64,000 nt of DNA from M3007 sp041741155 (GTDB taxonomy: Bacteria; Bacteroidota; Bacteroidia; Chitinophagales; Saprospiraceae): positions 1 to 64,000 of the forward strand of contig JBGSKO010000125.1 in the NCBI GenBank assembly GCA_041741155.1. Reading direction: 5' to 3'. Positions 33,144 through 41,425 of this stretch are shown piece after piece. Within the stretch, counting starts at the first letter, position 1. Each line of letters opens with the position of its first letter. A program made the translations under genes and the position numbers. Below the pieces are notes generated by a model, which worked only from the letters and a program-made list of their open reading frames with translations, searched no databases and had not been told where the DNA came from.

Positions 33144-34133
33144 ATGTCCAAACAAACTAACTGGGGTATCGTCGGGCTTGGACGTATTGCACGCAAGTTT
33201 GCCGATGATCTGTGCCTTGTTCCCAATGCCCGGTTACACGCAGTAGCATCTACTGCACTTGACCGCGCGCGCGCGTTCGCCGATACGTACGACGCCCCGC
33301 ACGCATACGGACGCTACGAGGATATGTTGAATTGCCCCGACCTGGATGTGGTTTATATCGCCACACCGCATGTCCTGCACTGCGAAAACGCGTTGCTTTT
33401 TTTGGAAAAAGGCATCCCGGTCGTGTGCGAAAAGCCCATGGCCATGAATCGTCAGGAGGTCGTCCGCATGGTCAATGCCGCACGCCGAAACCGGGCATTC
33501 CTGATGGAGGCGCTCTGGACGCGTTTTATCCCGGCAGTGGACTACGCGCTGGCGCTGGCGGCGCAGGGCGAGATTGGACACATTCACACCGTAAAAGCCG
33601 ATTTTGGCTTTCACATGCCCTTCGACCCCAATTCCCGGATTTTCAACAAAGCACTCGGCGCCGGCGCCTTGCTGGATATCGGGATTTATCCGGCCCTGCT
33701 CGCTTTGTTCTTGTTTGGGAAACCGATGCCGGAAGACATTCTGGCGGCGGCCACCTACACCGTCACCGAAGTGGATGAATCCTGCGCGTTTACTTTTCAG
33801 TATCCCGAAAAACGGTTGGCGCTCGGCCACGCCACAATCGCTGCCAATACCCCGGTGGAAGCCTGGATTCACGGTACGGAAGGCTCCATTTACCTGCACC
33901 CACGCTGGCACCATGCGCAGAAAGTGACGGTGTCGCACTACGAAGGCAATAGCGAGCGGCAGTTCGATACGGCGTTTCCTTATCCCGGGTGGGGCTATCA
34001 GTTCGAAGCCGCCCATGTCATGGAGTGCCTGGAACAACAACAACTCGAAAGCGACCTCGTCCCTCTCGATTTTTCCCTGGACCTCGCCGAAACACTGGAT
34101 ACCATCCGGGAAAAAATCGGACTCATCTATTGA
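33144..34133 (+). CDS. Gfo/Idh/MocA-family oxidoreductase
   Basis: 329 residues. The NAD(P)-binding GLGRIA motif lies at 11-16, the family signature CEKPMAMN at about 95-102, and a C-terminal alpha/beta domain with GALLDIGIYPALLAL follows. The overall shape resembles the dihydrodiol dehydrogenase/glucose-fructose oxidoreductase branch. It is a cytosolic dehydrogenase acting on a sugar, inositol or diol derivative. Divergent from SusC, so it could process the imported sugar. Exact substrate is unknown. Confidence 0.88.
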   Translation: MSKQTNWGIVGLGRIARKFADDLCLVPNARLHAVASTALDRARAFADTYDAPHAYGRYEDMLNCPDLDVVYIATPHVLHCENALLFLEKGIPVVCEKPMAMNRQEVVRMVNAARRNRAFLMEALWTRFIPAVDYALALAAQGEIGHIHTVKADFGFHMPFDPNSRIFNKALGAGALLDIGIYPALLALFLFGKPMPEDILAAATYTVTEVDESCAFTFQYPEKRLALGHATIAANTPVEAWIHGTEGSIYLHPRWHHAQKVTVSHYEGNSERQFDTAFPYPGWGYQFEAAHVMECLEQQQLESDLVPLDFSLDLAETLDTIREKIGLIY

Positions 34134-34181
34134 TACTTTAACCGCCGCGCTTGATGAAAACACCAGGCGCGGCAATGGGAA

Positions 34182-34252
34182 AACCCTCCAACCCTCCAAC
34201 CTTCTAACCCTCCAACCAGCAACCTTCCAACCCTCCAACCTTCTAACCCTCC
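34182..34252 (+). repeat. AACC-spacer array before carbonic-anhydrase-like start
   Basis: Longest regular array: about ten AACC cores with CTCC, TTCT, AGC and TTCC spacers. It ends 3 nt before the ATG at 34256, and contains no G except in the AGC spacer. Confidence 0.9.
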
Positions 34253-34255
34253 GTA

Positions 34256-34849
34256 ATGATCTACGAATTCAACGGTTTCCGCCCGGTCATCCACGAAAGC
34301 GCGTTTGTGCACCCGCAAGCGGCCGTCACCGGCAACGTCATCATCGGGCGCGATGTGTATATCGGTCCGGGCGCGGCGATTCGCGGCGACTGGGGTCGTA
34401 TCGTTATTGCCGACGGCTGCAACGTACAGGAAAACTGCACGATTCACATGTTCCCCGGTATCACGGTGTACTTGCACGAGTCCGCGCACATCGGGCACGG
34501 CGCCATCGTGCATGGCGCCACGATTGGCCGCAACAGCCTCATCGGAATGAACGCCGTACTGATGGACGAGGTGGAAATCGGCGAAGAGTGCGTCGTGGGC
34601 GCGTTGTGTTTTATCAAAAGCGGCGAGAAAATCCCGCGGCGCAGCCTCGTCGTGGGCAATCCCGGCAAGATCATCCGGGAGGTGACCGACGAGATACTGG
34701 CCTGGAAAACCGAGGGCACCCGCCTGTATCAGCAACTCCCCGGACAGTGCTACGATTCCCTGCGCCCCTGCGAGCCGCTGCGCGAAATGCCGGATGATCT
34801 GCGCGAACAGGAAGCCGACTATACGATTTGGAAGAAGCGAAAATCGTAG
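34256..34849 (+). CDS. PaaY-like gamma-carbonic-anhydrase-fold protein
   Basis: 197 residues of left-handed beta-helix hexapeptide repeats (VTGNVIIGRDVYIGPGAAIRGD, GRIVIADGCNVQENC). Zinc-ligand-type His residues are present in CTIHMFPG and AHIGHGAIVHGATIG. The C-terminal helix EILAWKTEGTRLYQQL and the CEPLREM segment match PaaY/CaiE proteins closely. PaaY homologues act as gamma-carbonic anhydrases or as thioesterases in phenylacetate metabolism; no paa cluster is present here, so the physiological role is open. It follows the Gfo/Idh gene by 122 bp on the same strand, with the AACC array between. Confidence 0.85.
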   Translation: MIYEFNGFRPVIHESAFVHPQAAVTGNVIIGRDVYIGPGAAIRGDWGRIVIADGCNVQENCTIHMFPGITVYLHESAHIGHGAIVHGATIGRNSLIGMNAVLMDEVEIGEECVVGALCFIKSGEKIPRRSLVVGNPGKIIREVTDEILAWKTEGTRLYQQLPGQCYDSLRPCEPLREMPDDLREQEADYTIWKKRKS

Positions 34850-34862
34850 GCCGTCTGGGAGT

Positions 34863-36284
34863 TTATTGCCGTATCAATTTCACCGTCCGCCACCGCTCGC
34901 CTGTTTTTCGAATTTTCAGCACATAAAAACCGGTGGGCAGATCGCCTGTCCAGAGTGCTTCTCCGCCCTGAAGGGTTGTACTGCGCAGGCGCTTGCCGGC
35001 GGCATTGCTGATTTGCACGTCCACTTTTTCTGTTGCGGTTACACCGGAAATACGCACCCATGAGCCGGCGGGATTGGGAAACACGCCCAGCGGTTCCGAC
35101 GGCGCCTGCGAGCCGCCGGTGGAGGTAACTGCCCCGGCAAACAACCAGATGTATGCCGCCGGAAATTCGCGGCGCCAGAACCACTCGGAGTGCTGGCCGT
35201 CGGGAGGCACCGTGTAGTATTTTTCGTTAGCCTCGAAACCGGCGGTGTCCATGGCATCGGCCACCACTTGCATGTTCTGCGCCACGGATGCGGGTTCCTG
35301 GCCGCCGGCGAGGAAAAATACACGCGCCGCGCCTTCGCGCGGGTTGCCGGCTACATGGGCAGCCGGATTGCTTCCCCCAAACCAAAATGCCGGGGAAAAA
35401 ATACCCGCTCGCGAAAACACATCCTGCCGCTCCGAAAAAGCATACATCGAAATGATGCCGCCCATGCTGCTGCCCATGATACCGGTGGTCGTGCGGCCGG
35501 GCAGGGTGCGGAACGTGGAGTCAATGTGCGGTTTCAGGGTGCCGGCAATGAACTCCACGTATTCGTCGCCCTGGCCGCCGGCATTGTACTCGGCATTGAC
35601 CCAGGGCGAGTACTCGTTGAGGCGCTCGCCGCCGCCGTTGTCAATGCCCACCACGATGCAGCCGTAGTCGCCCTGCTGGTGCAGGGTGTTGAGGGATTCG
35701 TCCACTTCCCATTCGCCGGAAAAACTGGTGGCGGCATCGAACAGGTTTTGAGCGTCGTGCATGTACAAAACCGGGTATTTTTTGGTTGTGGTGTGGTAGT
35801 CGGGCGGCAGGTAAATCCAGATGCGGCGGTTGCGGTTGAGCTGCGGCATGTAGAAATTACTGGACAGGATACTGACGTTGGGTGCTGCGGTGGAATTGCT
35901 GCCGCCGAGGTCTTCCCAGGAAAGGATGGTCAGGTTTACCGTGGTCGGTTGTCCGGAGTAGGTCAGTACGCGATCGGGCAGGTAGCCGCCATTGGTATTG
36001 CCCTCCACGGTGGCCCAGCTGCCGCGGGTGAATTTGAACTTCACCTCGCCTGCGGGCGGGTTTACGGTGATGCTGTACGTGCCGTTGCCCTGCGGAGCGA
36101 GGATCGTGTTCGGGTCGCCGGCCGTCCAGCCGTTGAAGGTACCGACGGCGTGAATATTGGCTCCGGCGGGAGTGTTCATGGGTATTGCCGTGACACGGAG
36201 GGTCAGTTGGCTAAAGGCCGCCGGCAGGAATAGCTGGGCAAAAAATGCGGCAAGCAGGAGCGGGGAAAAGCGGTTTTTTTTCAT
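34863..36284 (-). CDS. Secreted esterase with N-terminal CBM-like domain and T9SS tail
   Basis: 473 residues from ATG 36284; a longer frame to 36470 reads into the neighbour gene. Signal peptide 1-25 (LLLAAFFAQLFLPAAFSQ). A starch-binding/CBM-like beta domain at ~27-115 (AVGTFNGWTAGDPNTI) precedes an esterase-D-type alpha/beta hydrolase (YPVLYMHDAQNLFD, nucleophile elbow GSSMGG, HSEWFW for the His). A type-A sorting domain ends the protein (LGVFPNPAGSW ... LPTGFYVLKI). It is predicted to hydrolyse esters, possibly on polysaccharide or siderophore, outside the cell. Confidence 0.87.
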   Translation of the reverse strand: MKKNRFSPLLLAAFFAQLFLPAAFSQLTLRVTAIPMNTPAGANIHAVGTFNGWTAGDPNTILAPQGNGTYSITVNPPAGEVKFKFTRGSWATVEGNTNGGYLPDRVLTYSGQPTTVNLTILSWEDLGGSNSTAAPNVSILSSNFYMPQLNRNRRIWIYLPPDYHTTTKKYPVLYMHDAQNLFDAATSFSGEWEVDESLNTLHQQGDYGCIVVGIDNGGGERLNEYSPWVNAEYNAGGQGDEYVEFIAGTLKPHIDSTFRTLPGRTTTGIMGSSMGGIISMYAFSERQDVFSRAGIFSPAFWFGGSNPAAHVAGNPREGAARVFFLAGGQEPASVAQNMQVVADAMDTAGFEANEKYYTVPPDGQHSEWFWRREFPAAYIWLFAGAVTSTGGSQAPSEPLGVFPNPAGSWVRISGVTATEKVDVQISNAAGKRLRSTTLQGGEALWTGDLPTGFYVLKIRKTGERWRTVKLIRQ

Positions 36285-36369
36285 AAAAATGGAAGGTAAG
36301 TACCTGGACCGGGGATGTCTGAATATTTTGTCGGCGCAAAGGTCGGGACAAAACACCCTGACTCCTGCA

Positions 36370-36804
36370 CTATTGCCCCCCGGATTTCTCCCGATCCAGC
36401 ACAAACTGCATGGTTTGGTCACTTTCGAACGCCTTGGGCCGGAGGGTAGCATCTGTGCCGGCCTCTGCATTCAAGCGAAAGGTCGTATCGCTCGTCCATT
36501 CCAGAATACCGTACAGTGTTTTATCGGTGAGCGGCCCGGATTGGAAACCGTACAGATCCAGTTCGACCGGCTGTTTGGTGCAGTCGTATCGGAACTGCAT
36601 TCGGACAGTGTCCATTTGGCTGCCAAATCGGGTAAGCCAGAGCGCATTGCCCTTTTGCTGAAAAATAATGCATTGGCCTTCTTTGGTGGACCATCGCCCG
36701 CGGAGTTCGCGGCAGGCAGGGGCTTCGCAACCGGTGCCGGATAAAATCGCCACCAGCGCAAGGCAGGAAATCAGGGCATACGGGTACATGCTGTGCTGTT
36801 TCAT
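36370..36804 (-). CDS. Small lipoprotein of unknown function
   Basis: 144 residues from ATG 36804. Lipobox LSGTGC with Cys26. The mature part is a small beta-rich domain (LRGRWSTKEGQCIIFQQKGNALWLTRFG) resembling lipocalin-like stand-alone lipoproteins of Bacteroidota, but no family can be named. It lies 85 bp upstream of the esterase on the same strand and may be co-transcribed. Confidence 0.7.
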   Translation of the reverse strand: MKQHSMYPYALISCLALVAILSGTGCEAPACRELRGRWSTKEGQCIIFQQKGNALWLTRFGSQMDTVRMQFRYDCTKQPVELDLYGFQSGPLTDKTLYGILEWTSDTTFRLNAEAGTDATLRPKAFESDQTMQFVLDREKSGGQ

Positions 36805-37006
36805 ATCGTCTTCGTTTTGTACGGACAATGATACGAAAGACCAACTTGCGCTGCTAGGGTGGCTTGGTGTTTCCGTGGAGAAAAATGTTGTCGCATCGGG
36901 GCGCTTTGCGGGATGCTACATGGTATGCGGATGCCGGTCCCGACACATCCATTTCGTTAGCCGGCGCCAACGGATCAAAGCACGCTCCCGCGCCAGCCGA
37001 AAAATA
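36805..37006. other. Intergenic stretch without recognised gene
   Basis: Together with the repeat element that follows, it forms a 410-bp gap. No open frame with a credible start, no tRNA and no hairpin of note were seen here. Confidence 0.6.
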
Positions 37007-37168
37007 AGAGCGTGTTTAAAATTTAGCCGCTGGGTTACGGAAGGCCAATTTTGTATATCTATGCGTTAAGATTTTCGCCGTAGGCTCCCGGCTACGGCTG
37101 CAAATTTTGCCTTGATAGAAACAAATTTGGCTCGCCCTCGCTCCAGCACTAAAATCTAAACACGCTCT
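37007..37168 (+). repeat. 162-bp inverted-repeat-bordered element, copy A
   Basis: Ends AGAGCGTGTTTAAAATTTAG and the near-complement CTAAAATCTAAACACGCTCT (18 of 20 match). It has an internal CCGTAG...CTACGG palindrome and no coding sequence. The same element lies in reverse orientation at 43698-43859 with the same length and about 85-90% identity by eye. Confidence 0.85.
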
Positions 37169-37214
37169 AAAGCACTTAGGCCTCGGCATTCGTAACAAAA
37201 TACTTCAAATCATC

Positions 37215-40091
37215 ATGCTTAAATCTACGCTCGTCCTGTTAGCAGCGCTGCTGCCCTTATCACTCTGCGCCCAAACACTCGAATGGGCCCGGCAAGCCGG
37301 CGCCAATAATATCGATATCGGCAGCGCTCTGGAATTCGACGCCGCCGGCAATATTTTCAGCACCGGTTTATTCAGGCGCACCGTCGATTTCGATCCCGGA
37401 CCGGGCGTCTTCAACCTGATCACCAACAACAGCCCGGATGTTTTTGTCCAAAAACTGGATGCAACGGGCAATTTCATCTGGGCAAAATCCATCAGCGGGA
37501 ACGGATACGATGTGGCATACGATATCGCTATTGATGCGCTCGGCAATATTTACCTGACCGGTATGTTCCAGGAATCGGCCGATTTCGATCCCGGGCCGGG
37601 CGTTCATACGCTTTACTCCCAAGGCTATTTTGATGCGTTTGTATGCAAACTTGACAGCGCGGGGAACCTGATCTGGGCGCGCAGCATGGGCAACCTGAGC
37701 GAGGAACAAGGCCGCTCGATTGCCGTGGACAACTCCGGCAATGTCTATACGGCAGGAGTGTTCGAGTTTGATGTGGACTTCAACCCGGGTCTGGCCGATG
37801 CGGATACCTTCACGCTCCTGGGCAGCTTCAACGACGTGTTCATTCAAAAACTGGACGCCGACGGCAATTTCCTCTGGGCCAGGCGATTTGGCGAATTGTA
37901 TAACGACAATGTCACCGATCTGAAAATCGCCCCCGACGGCCAGATTCTCGTGTTCGGACATGTAACCGGAACCCCCAAATACGGAACGATCGCTGCCACC
38001 GACTCCATCACGGTCAACGGTACGGATCCATTCCTGCTCCGGATCGACCCCGACGGCCAACTGGTGTGGGCCAAATATTTCGGCGGCCCTTTACTGGACC
38101 AGGCCGCTTTCATGCAACTCGATGCCGACGGCAATATCTACACCGGCGGTTCTTTTGCGGGTACAGCCGACATGGACCCCGGGCCCGGGCTGTTCGAGTT
38201 CAGCACCCCTGCATGGACGCGCGGCAACTTTCTGCAGAAACTGGACCCCGACGGCAATTTTCTCTGGGCCATGCAGTACGCAACCGGTGTCTCTCCCGCC
38301 GGCCTCGAAATCGATGCAGACGATAACTTGATCCTGATGGGAACGCTTCAGGGGACGGCCGACCTGGACCCCGGACCGGCTGTGCAATATTTTACCGCTT
38401 TGGGCGACTATGACTATTTCGTGCAGAAACTGGATACCGACCGCGAACAGGTGTGGGTGCAGGTATCCGGCGGACCGAATACCGAAGGCTTTTCCGACTT
38501 GCGTATCGACACCAGCGGCGCCATTTTCCTCATCGGAGGATTCCGCGACAGCATCGATATTAACCCCGGACCGGAGCCTACGATACTCAAATCCAAGGGC
38601 TTGGATGACATTTTCTTACTGAAATGGCAGCAAGGCCTCGATTTTAACGGCCGGGTGTTTCACGACCTCAACAACAACCAGGCGTTCGACCCAGGAGAGC
38701 CGCCACTGCCCAACATGGTATTGGCCGTACCCGGCGTAGGCCGCTACACCAGCACAAACAACCTGGGGAAATTCAGGTTCAACGCCGAAGTCACGGGCGA
38801 TACCCTGGTGGCTATCATGCCGCGTACATTTTGGACGGCCATACCGGCATATTATGTTCCCGATTCCAGTCAGACGCCCATGGATTTTGCCGTACACATC
38901 CAGCCGGGTTTGCAGGATATCTCCGTGAGTGCCATTGCCGTAACGCCTTTTCAGCCGGGCAGGGAAACGGAAATTCTGATCCAGGTACGCAACAACGGTT
39001 CGGCGAGAGCCGACTCGGTACTTGTGACATTTTCGTTCAAAGAACAGTCCGGCTGGGTAACGCTTGTGGATGCCGAGCCTGCCCCCCTGGCTGTATTGGG
39101 TGACTCCCTGGTGTGGCAAATCGACTCGCTGGAAATTGATTCCCTGACCATCCTTAAACTCACCCTGAAAACATCGGCCAGTGCGGTGCCGGGCGCCATG
39201 GTCACCTACCGCGCGGAGGCTTTGCAAACCGGCGACATCTATCCGCAGGACAACCGCTTCGAAGAGGAAACCCTCATTGTCGGCTCCTATGATCCGAACG
39301 ACAAACAGGTCTCACCCGATTTGTTTTCCCCCGGGCTGCTGGATTCCATCAAGTTGCGCTATCTGATCCGCTTTCAAAACACCGGAAATTTTCCTGCAAC
39401 CCAGGTACTGCTCCTCGACACCTTATCGGAAAGCCTTGACCTGGCCACCCTGAAGGTGATTGGTACCAGCCATCCCTGTACCTGGCGCGTGCGGAGTGGG
39501 CGGATACTGGAGTTCTTGTTCGCCGACATCGCCCTGCCGGACAGCATCAGTAATGAACCGGGCAGTCACGGTTTTGCCGCTTTTACCATACAGCCCAGGC
39601 GCGACCTGTCGCAAGGGGATTCGGTCCAAAACCGCGCTGGTATCTATTTTGATTTCAACGCGCCTGTTCTGACCAATCAGGCGGTCACCGCCGTTGATCG
39701 CGACCAGGACGGCGACGGCTTTTTCAGTCAGGAAGACTGCGACGACCTCGCGCCTTCCGTGTATCCGGGCGCCCCTGACCTTCCCGGCAACGGTATTGAC
39801 GAAGATTGCGACGGGCAGGACGCTACCGTGGCCGTCAGAGAAACCTCCCCGCTGCCGTCGTTGTCGATTTGGCCCAATCCTGCGCATAACCAGGTACTGG
39901 TCGGGTTCGGCGCACTAGAAACCGGTATTTTGGAGATATGGACGGCAACCGGGCAACTACTGTTTCAACAGCGCATCAAAGGGCAGGGCAGTTGTACCCT
40001 GGCAGCAGGCGATTACCCACGCGGGGGGTGCATCCTGCGTTTTAGCAGCGATGATGGACGGGTGATGGTGGGGCGGGTTGTTTTGGATTAA
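37215..40091 (+). CDS. DFDPGPG-repeat propeller protein with DUF7619, MopE motif and T9SS tail
   Basis: 958 residues; signal peptide 1-19 (LLPLSLCAQ). Residues ~20-475 contain SBBP-type propeller blades, several ending in variants of VDFDPGPG and each with a QKLDxxGNFxWA strand. A SdrD/CNA-like segment follows (GRVFHDLNNNQAFDPGEPPLP at ~480), then a DUF11-like and a DUF7619 domain at ~690-825 (SYDPNDKQVSP, IYFDFNAPVLTNQ). A MopE-type Ca/metal motif lies at ~831-875 (DQDGDGFFSQEDCDD ... NGIDEDCDG), and a type-A sorting domain ends it. Predicted secreted or surface protein; no enzyme site seen. Confidence 0.88.
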   Translation: MLKSTLVLLAALLPLSLCAQTLEWARQAGANNIDIGSALEFDAAGNIFSTGLFRRTVDFDPGPGVFNLITNNSPDVFVQKLDATGNFIWAKSISGNGYDVAYDIAIDALGNIYLTGMFQESADFDPGPGVHTLYSQGYFDAFVCKLDSAGNLIWARSMGNLSEEQGRSIAVDNSGNVYTAGVFEFDVDFNPGLADADTFTLLGSFNDVFIQKLDADGNFLWARRFGELYNDNVTDLKIAPDGQILVFGHVTGTPKYGTIAATDSITVNGTDPFLLRIDPDGQLVWAKYFGGPLLDQAAFMQLDADGNIYTGGSFAGTADMDPGPGLFEFSTPAWTRGNFLQKLDPDGNFLWAMQYATGVSPAGLEIDADDNLILMGTLQGTADLDPGPAVQYFTALGDYDYFVQKLDTDREQVWVQVSGGPNTEGFSDLRIDTSGAIFLIGGFRDSIDINPGPEPTILKSKGLDDIFLLKWQQGLDFNGRVFHDLNNNQAFDPGEPPLPNMVLAVPGVGRYTSTNNLGKFRFNAEVTGDTLVAIMPRTFWTAIPAYYVPDSSQTPMDFAVHIQPGLQDISVSAIAVTPFQPGRETEILIQVRNNGSARADSVLVTFSFKEQSGWVTLVDAEPAPLAVLGDSLVWQIDSLEIDSLTILKLTLKTSASAVPGAMVTYRAEALQTGDIYPQDNRFEEETLIVGSYDPNDKQVSPDLFSPGLLDSIKLRYLIRFQNTGNFPATQVLLLDTLSESLDLATLKVIGTSHPCTWRVRSGRILEFLFADIALPDSISNEPGSHGFAAFTIQPRRDLSQGDSVQNRAGIYFDFNAPVLTNQAVTAVDRDQDGDGFFSQEDCDDLAPSVYPGAPDLPGNGIDEDCDGQDATVAVRETSPLPSLSIWPNPAHNQVLVGFGALETGILEIWTATGQLLFQQRIKGQGSCTLAAGDYPRGGCILRFSSDDGRVMVGRVVLD

Positions 40092-40100
40092 ACCAGTCCG

Positions 40101-40799
40101 TTACAACATTCCCTCGTCTGCAAAACTGTAGTATCCCCGCTCGGATACGATGAGGTGGTCGAGCAAGGGCAGGTCAAGCAGTTCGCCCGCTTTGCGCAGG
40201 CGGCGGGTGAGTTCGATATCGGCCTGACTGGGTTGCAGGTTTCCGGAGGGGTGGTTGTGTACGGCTATTGCGGCGGCGGCACGCGCATCGAATGCCGTTT
40301 TGAACAGCAGTTTCACATCTACCACGGTACCGGCCATGCCGCCGGTGCTGAGCCGCTCGCGGGCAAATACCTCGTTGGCTTTGTTCAGCAGCAGCAGCCA
40401 GAATTCCTCGTGGTGGAGATCGGTGAGCAGGGGCGCCATGGCATGGAAGGCATCGCGGCTGCCGGTGATACGCGGGCGTTCGCGCAGGTCGGACAACTGG
40501 CGGCGGCGGCCCAGCTCCAGCGCCGCAGCGATGGTAATGGCCTTGGCTTCGCCGATACCCTTAAAGCGTTGTAATTCCGGAATGGAGCGCTTGCCCAGCT
40601 CGTGCAAATTCCGGTCAACGGAAGAAAGGATGTCCTGGGCCAGCGTCACGGCGCTTTGCCCCACCGTGCCGGAGCCAATCAAAATAGCCAGTAGTTCGGC
40701 GTCGGACAGGGCGCTTTTGCCCTTTAGCAGCATTTTTTCACGGGGGCGGTCCTCTTCGGCCCAGGCGGTGATGGCGCGATAGGTGTTCGGTTCAGGCAT
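40101..40799 (-). CDS. radC: RadC-family JAMM protein
   Basis: 232 residues. The N-terminal UPF0758 region (SDAELLAILIGSGTVGQSAV; HhH-like LQRFKGIGEAKAI) precedes an MPN/JAMM domain with the metal motif HNHPSGNLQPSQAD and the upstream Glu in NKANEVFARERLS. It was named for DNA repair, but the biochemical role of the family is unsettled; metal-dependent peptidase or nuclease-associated activity is proposed. It is complete and tail-to-tail with the propeller gene (9 bp). Divergent from the DCC protein. Confidence 0.93.
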   Translation of the reverse strand: MPEPNTYRAITAWAEEDRPREKMLLKGKSALSDAELLAILIGSGTVGQSAVTLAQDILSSVDRNLHELGKRSIPELQRFKGIGEAKAITIAAALELGRRRQLSDLRERPRITGSRDAFHAMAPLLTDLHHEEFWLLLLNKANEVFARERLSTGGMAGTVVDVKLLFKTAFDARAAAAIAVHNHPSGNLQPSQADIELTRRLRKAGELLDLPLLDHLIVSERGYYSFADEGML

Positions 40800-40859
40800 T
40801 GTTATATTTTTTAGGTGGTTGGGTCGCCGGTTTTAGGCAGAATCACGGTATTTCCAAGA

Positions 40860-40867
40860 TACCTTTG
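40860..40867 (+). promoter_or_regulatory. TAnnTTTG promoter -7 box
   Basis: TACCTTTG, 53 nt before the GTG start at 40921. Confidence 0.5.
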
Positions 40868-40920
40868 TCCGCCCAAACCAGCTTGTTGTATTTTCTTACT
40901 GCAAAAAAGCAAAGAAACTC

Positions 40921-41328
40921 GTGGACTCCGCGCAAAAATTTCCGGTACTGCTTTTTGACGGGGTCTGCAACCTCTGCAATGCCTCTGTGCAATGGGTGCT
41001 CCGCCACGACCGTGACGGGCGTTTCCGGTTTGCGGCCCTGCAATCGGAAACGGGACAAGCGCTGCTGGCGCGTTTCGGCCTGAATCAGGAGCATTTTGAT
41101 ACGGCGGTGCTGGTGGATGGCGACCGGATATTCACCCGCTCCGATGCCGCGCTCGAAATCCTGCGACAGCTCGGTTTTCCGTGGTCGGTAGTGGCGGTAT
41201 TGCGGTGGGCGCCCCGGTCGCTGCGCAACGTCGTGTACGACTGGGTGGCCCGAAACCGCTACCGGTGGTTTGGGCGCCAGGAGAAATGCCTGCTGCCCCG
41301 CCCGGAATGGAAACAGCGTTTTTTGTAA
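40921..41328 (+). CDS. DCC-family thiol-disulfide oxidoreductase-like protein
   Basis: 135 residues from GTG 40921; no ATG fits. The family signature DGVCNLCNASVQWVLRHD with the CxxC pair lies at about 13-20, followed by FAALQSETGQALL and IFTRSDAALEIL, and ends at a short basic tail. DUF393/DCC proteins are thioredoxin-like and probably reduce disulfides, though partners are unknown. The palindromic element at 41329-41386 follows its stop directly. Confidence 0.85.
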   Translation: MDSAQKFPVLLFDGVCNLCNASVQWVLRHDRDGRFRFAALQSETGQALLARFGLNQEHFDTAVLVDGDRIFTRSDAALEILRQLGFPWSVVAVLRWAPRSLRNVVYDWVARNRYRWFGRQEKCLLPRPEWKQRFL

Positions 41329-41388
41329 GAGCGTGTCTAGAATTTAGTGCCGCTTGCTGCCCGGCGACTAAATTCTAGACACGCTTTA
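41329..41388. repeat. Short 60-bp palindromic relative of the 162-bp element
   Basis: Arms AGCGTGTCTAGAATTTAG and its exact complement flank a 20-nt centre. The ends share AGAGCGTGT with the 162-bp element, but carry TCTAGA. It begins at the stop codon of the DCC gene and could act as a terminator. Confidence 0.75.
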
Positions 41389-41425
41389 AACCATAGTTCC
41401 TGTACTTTTACCCAAATTTTTTACC

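Noticed and set aside
34182..34252. AACC array as CRISPR or telomere-like sequence
   Set aside because: Spacers are only 3-4 nt and recur; arrays are tied to start codons, not to an array locus or chromosome end.
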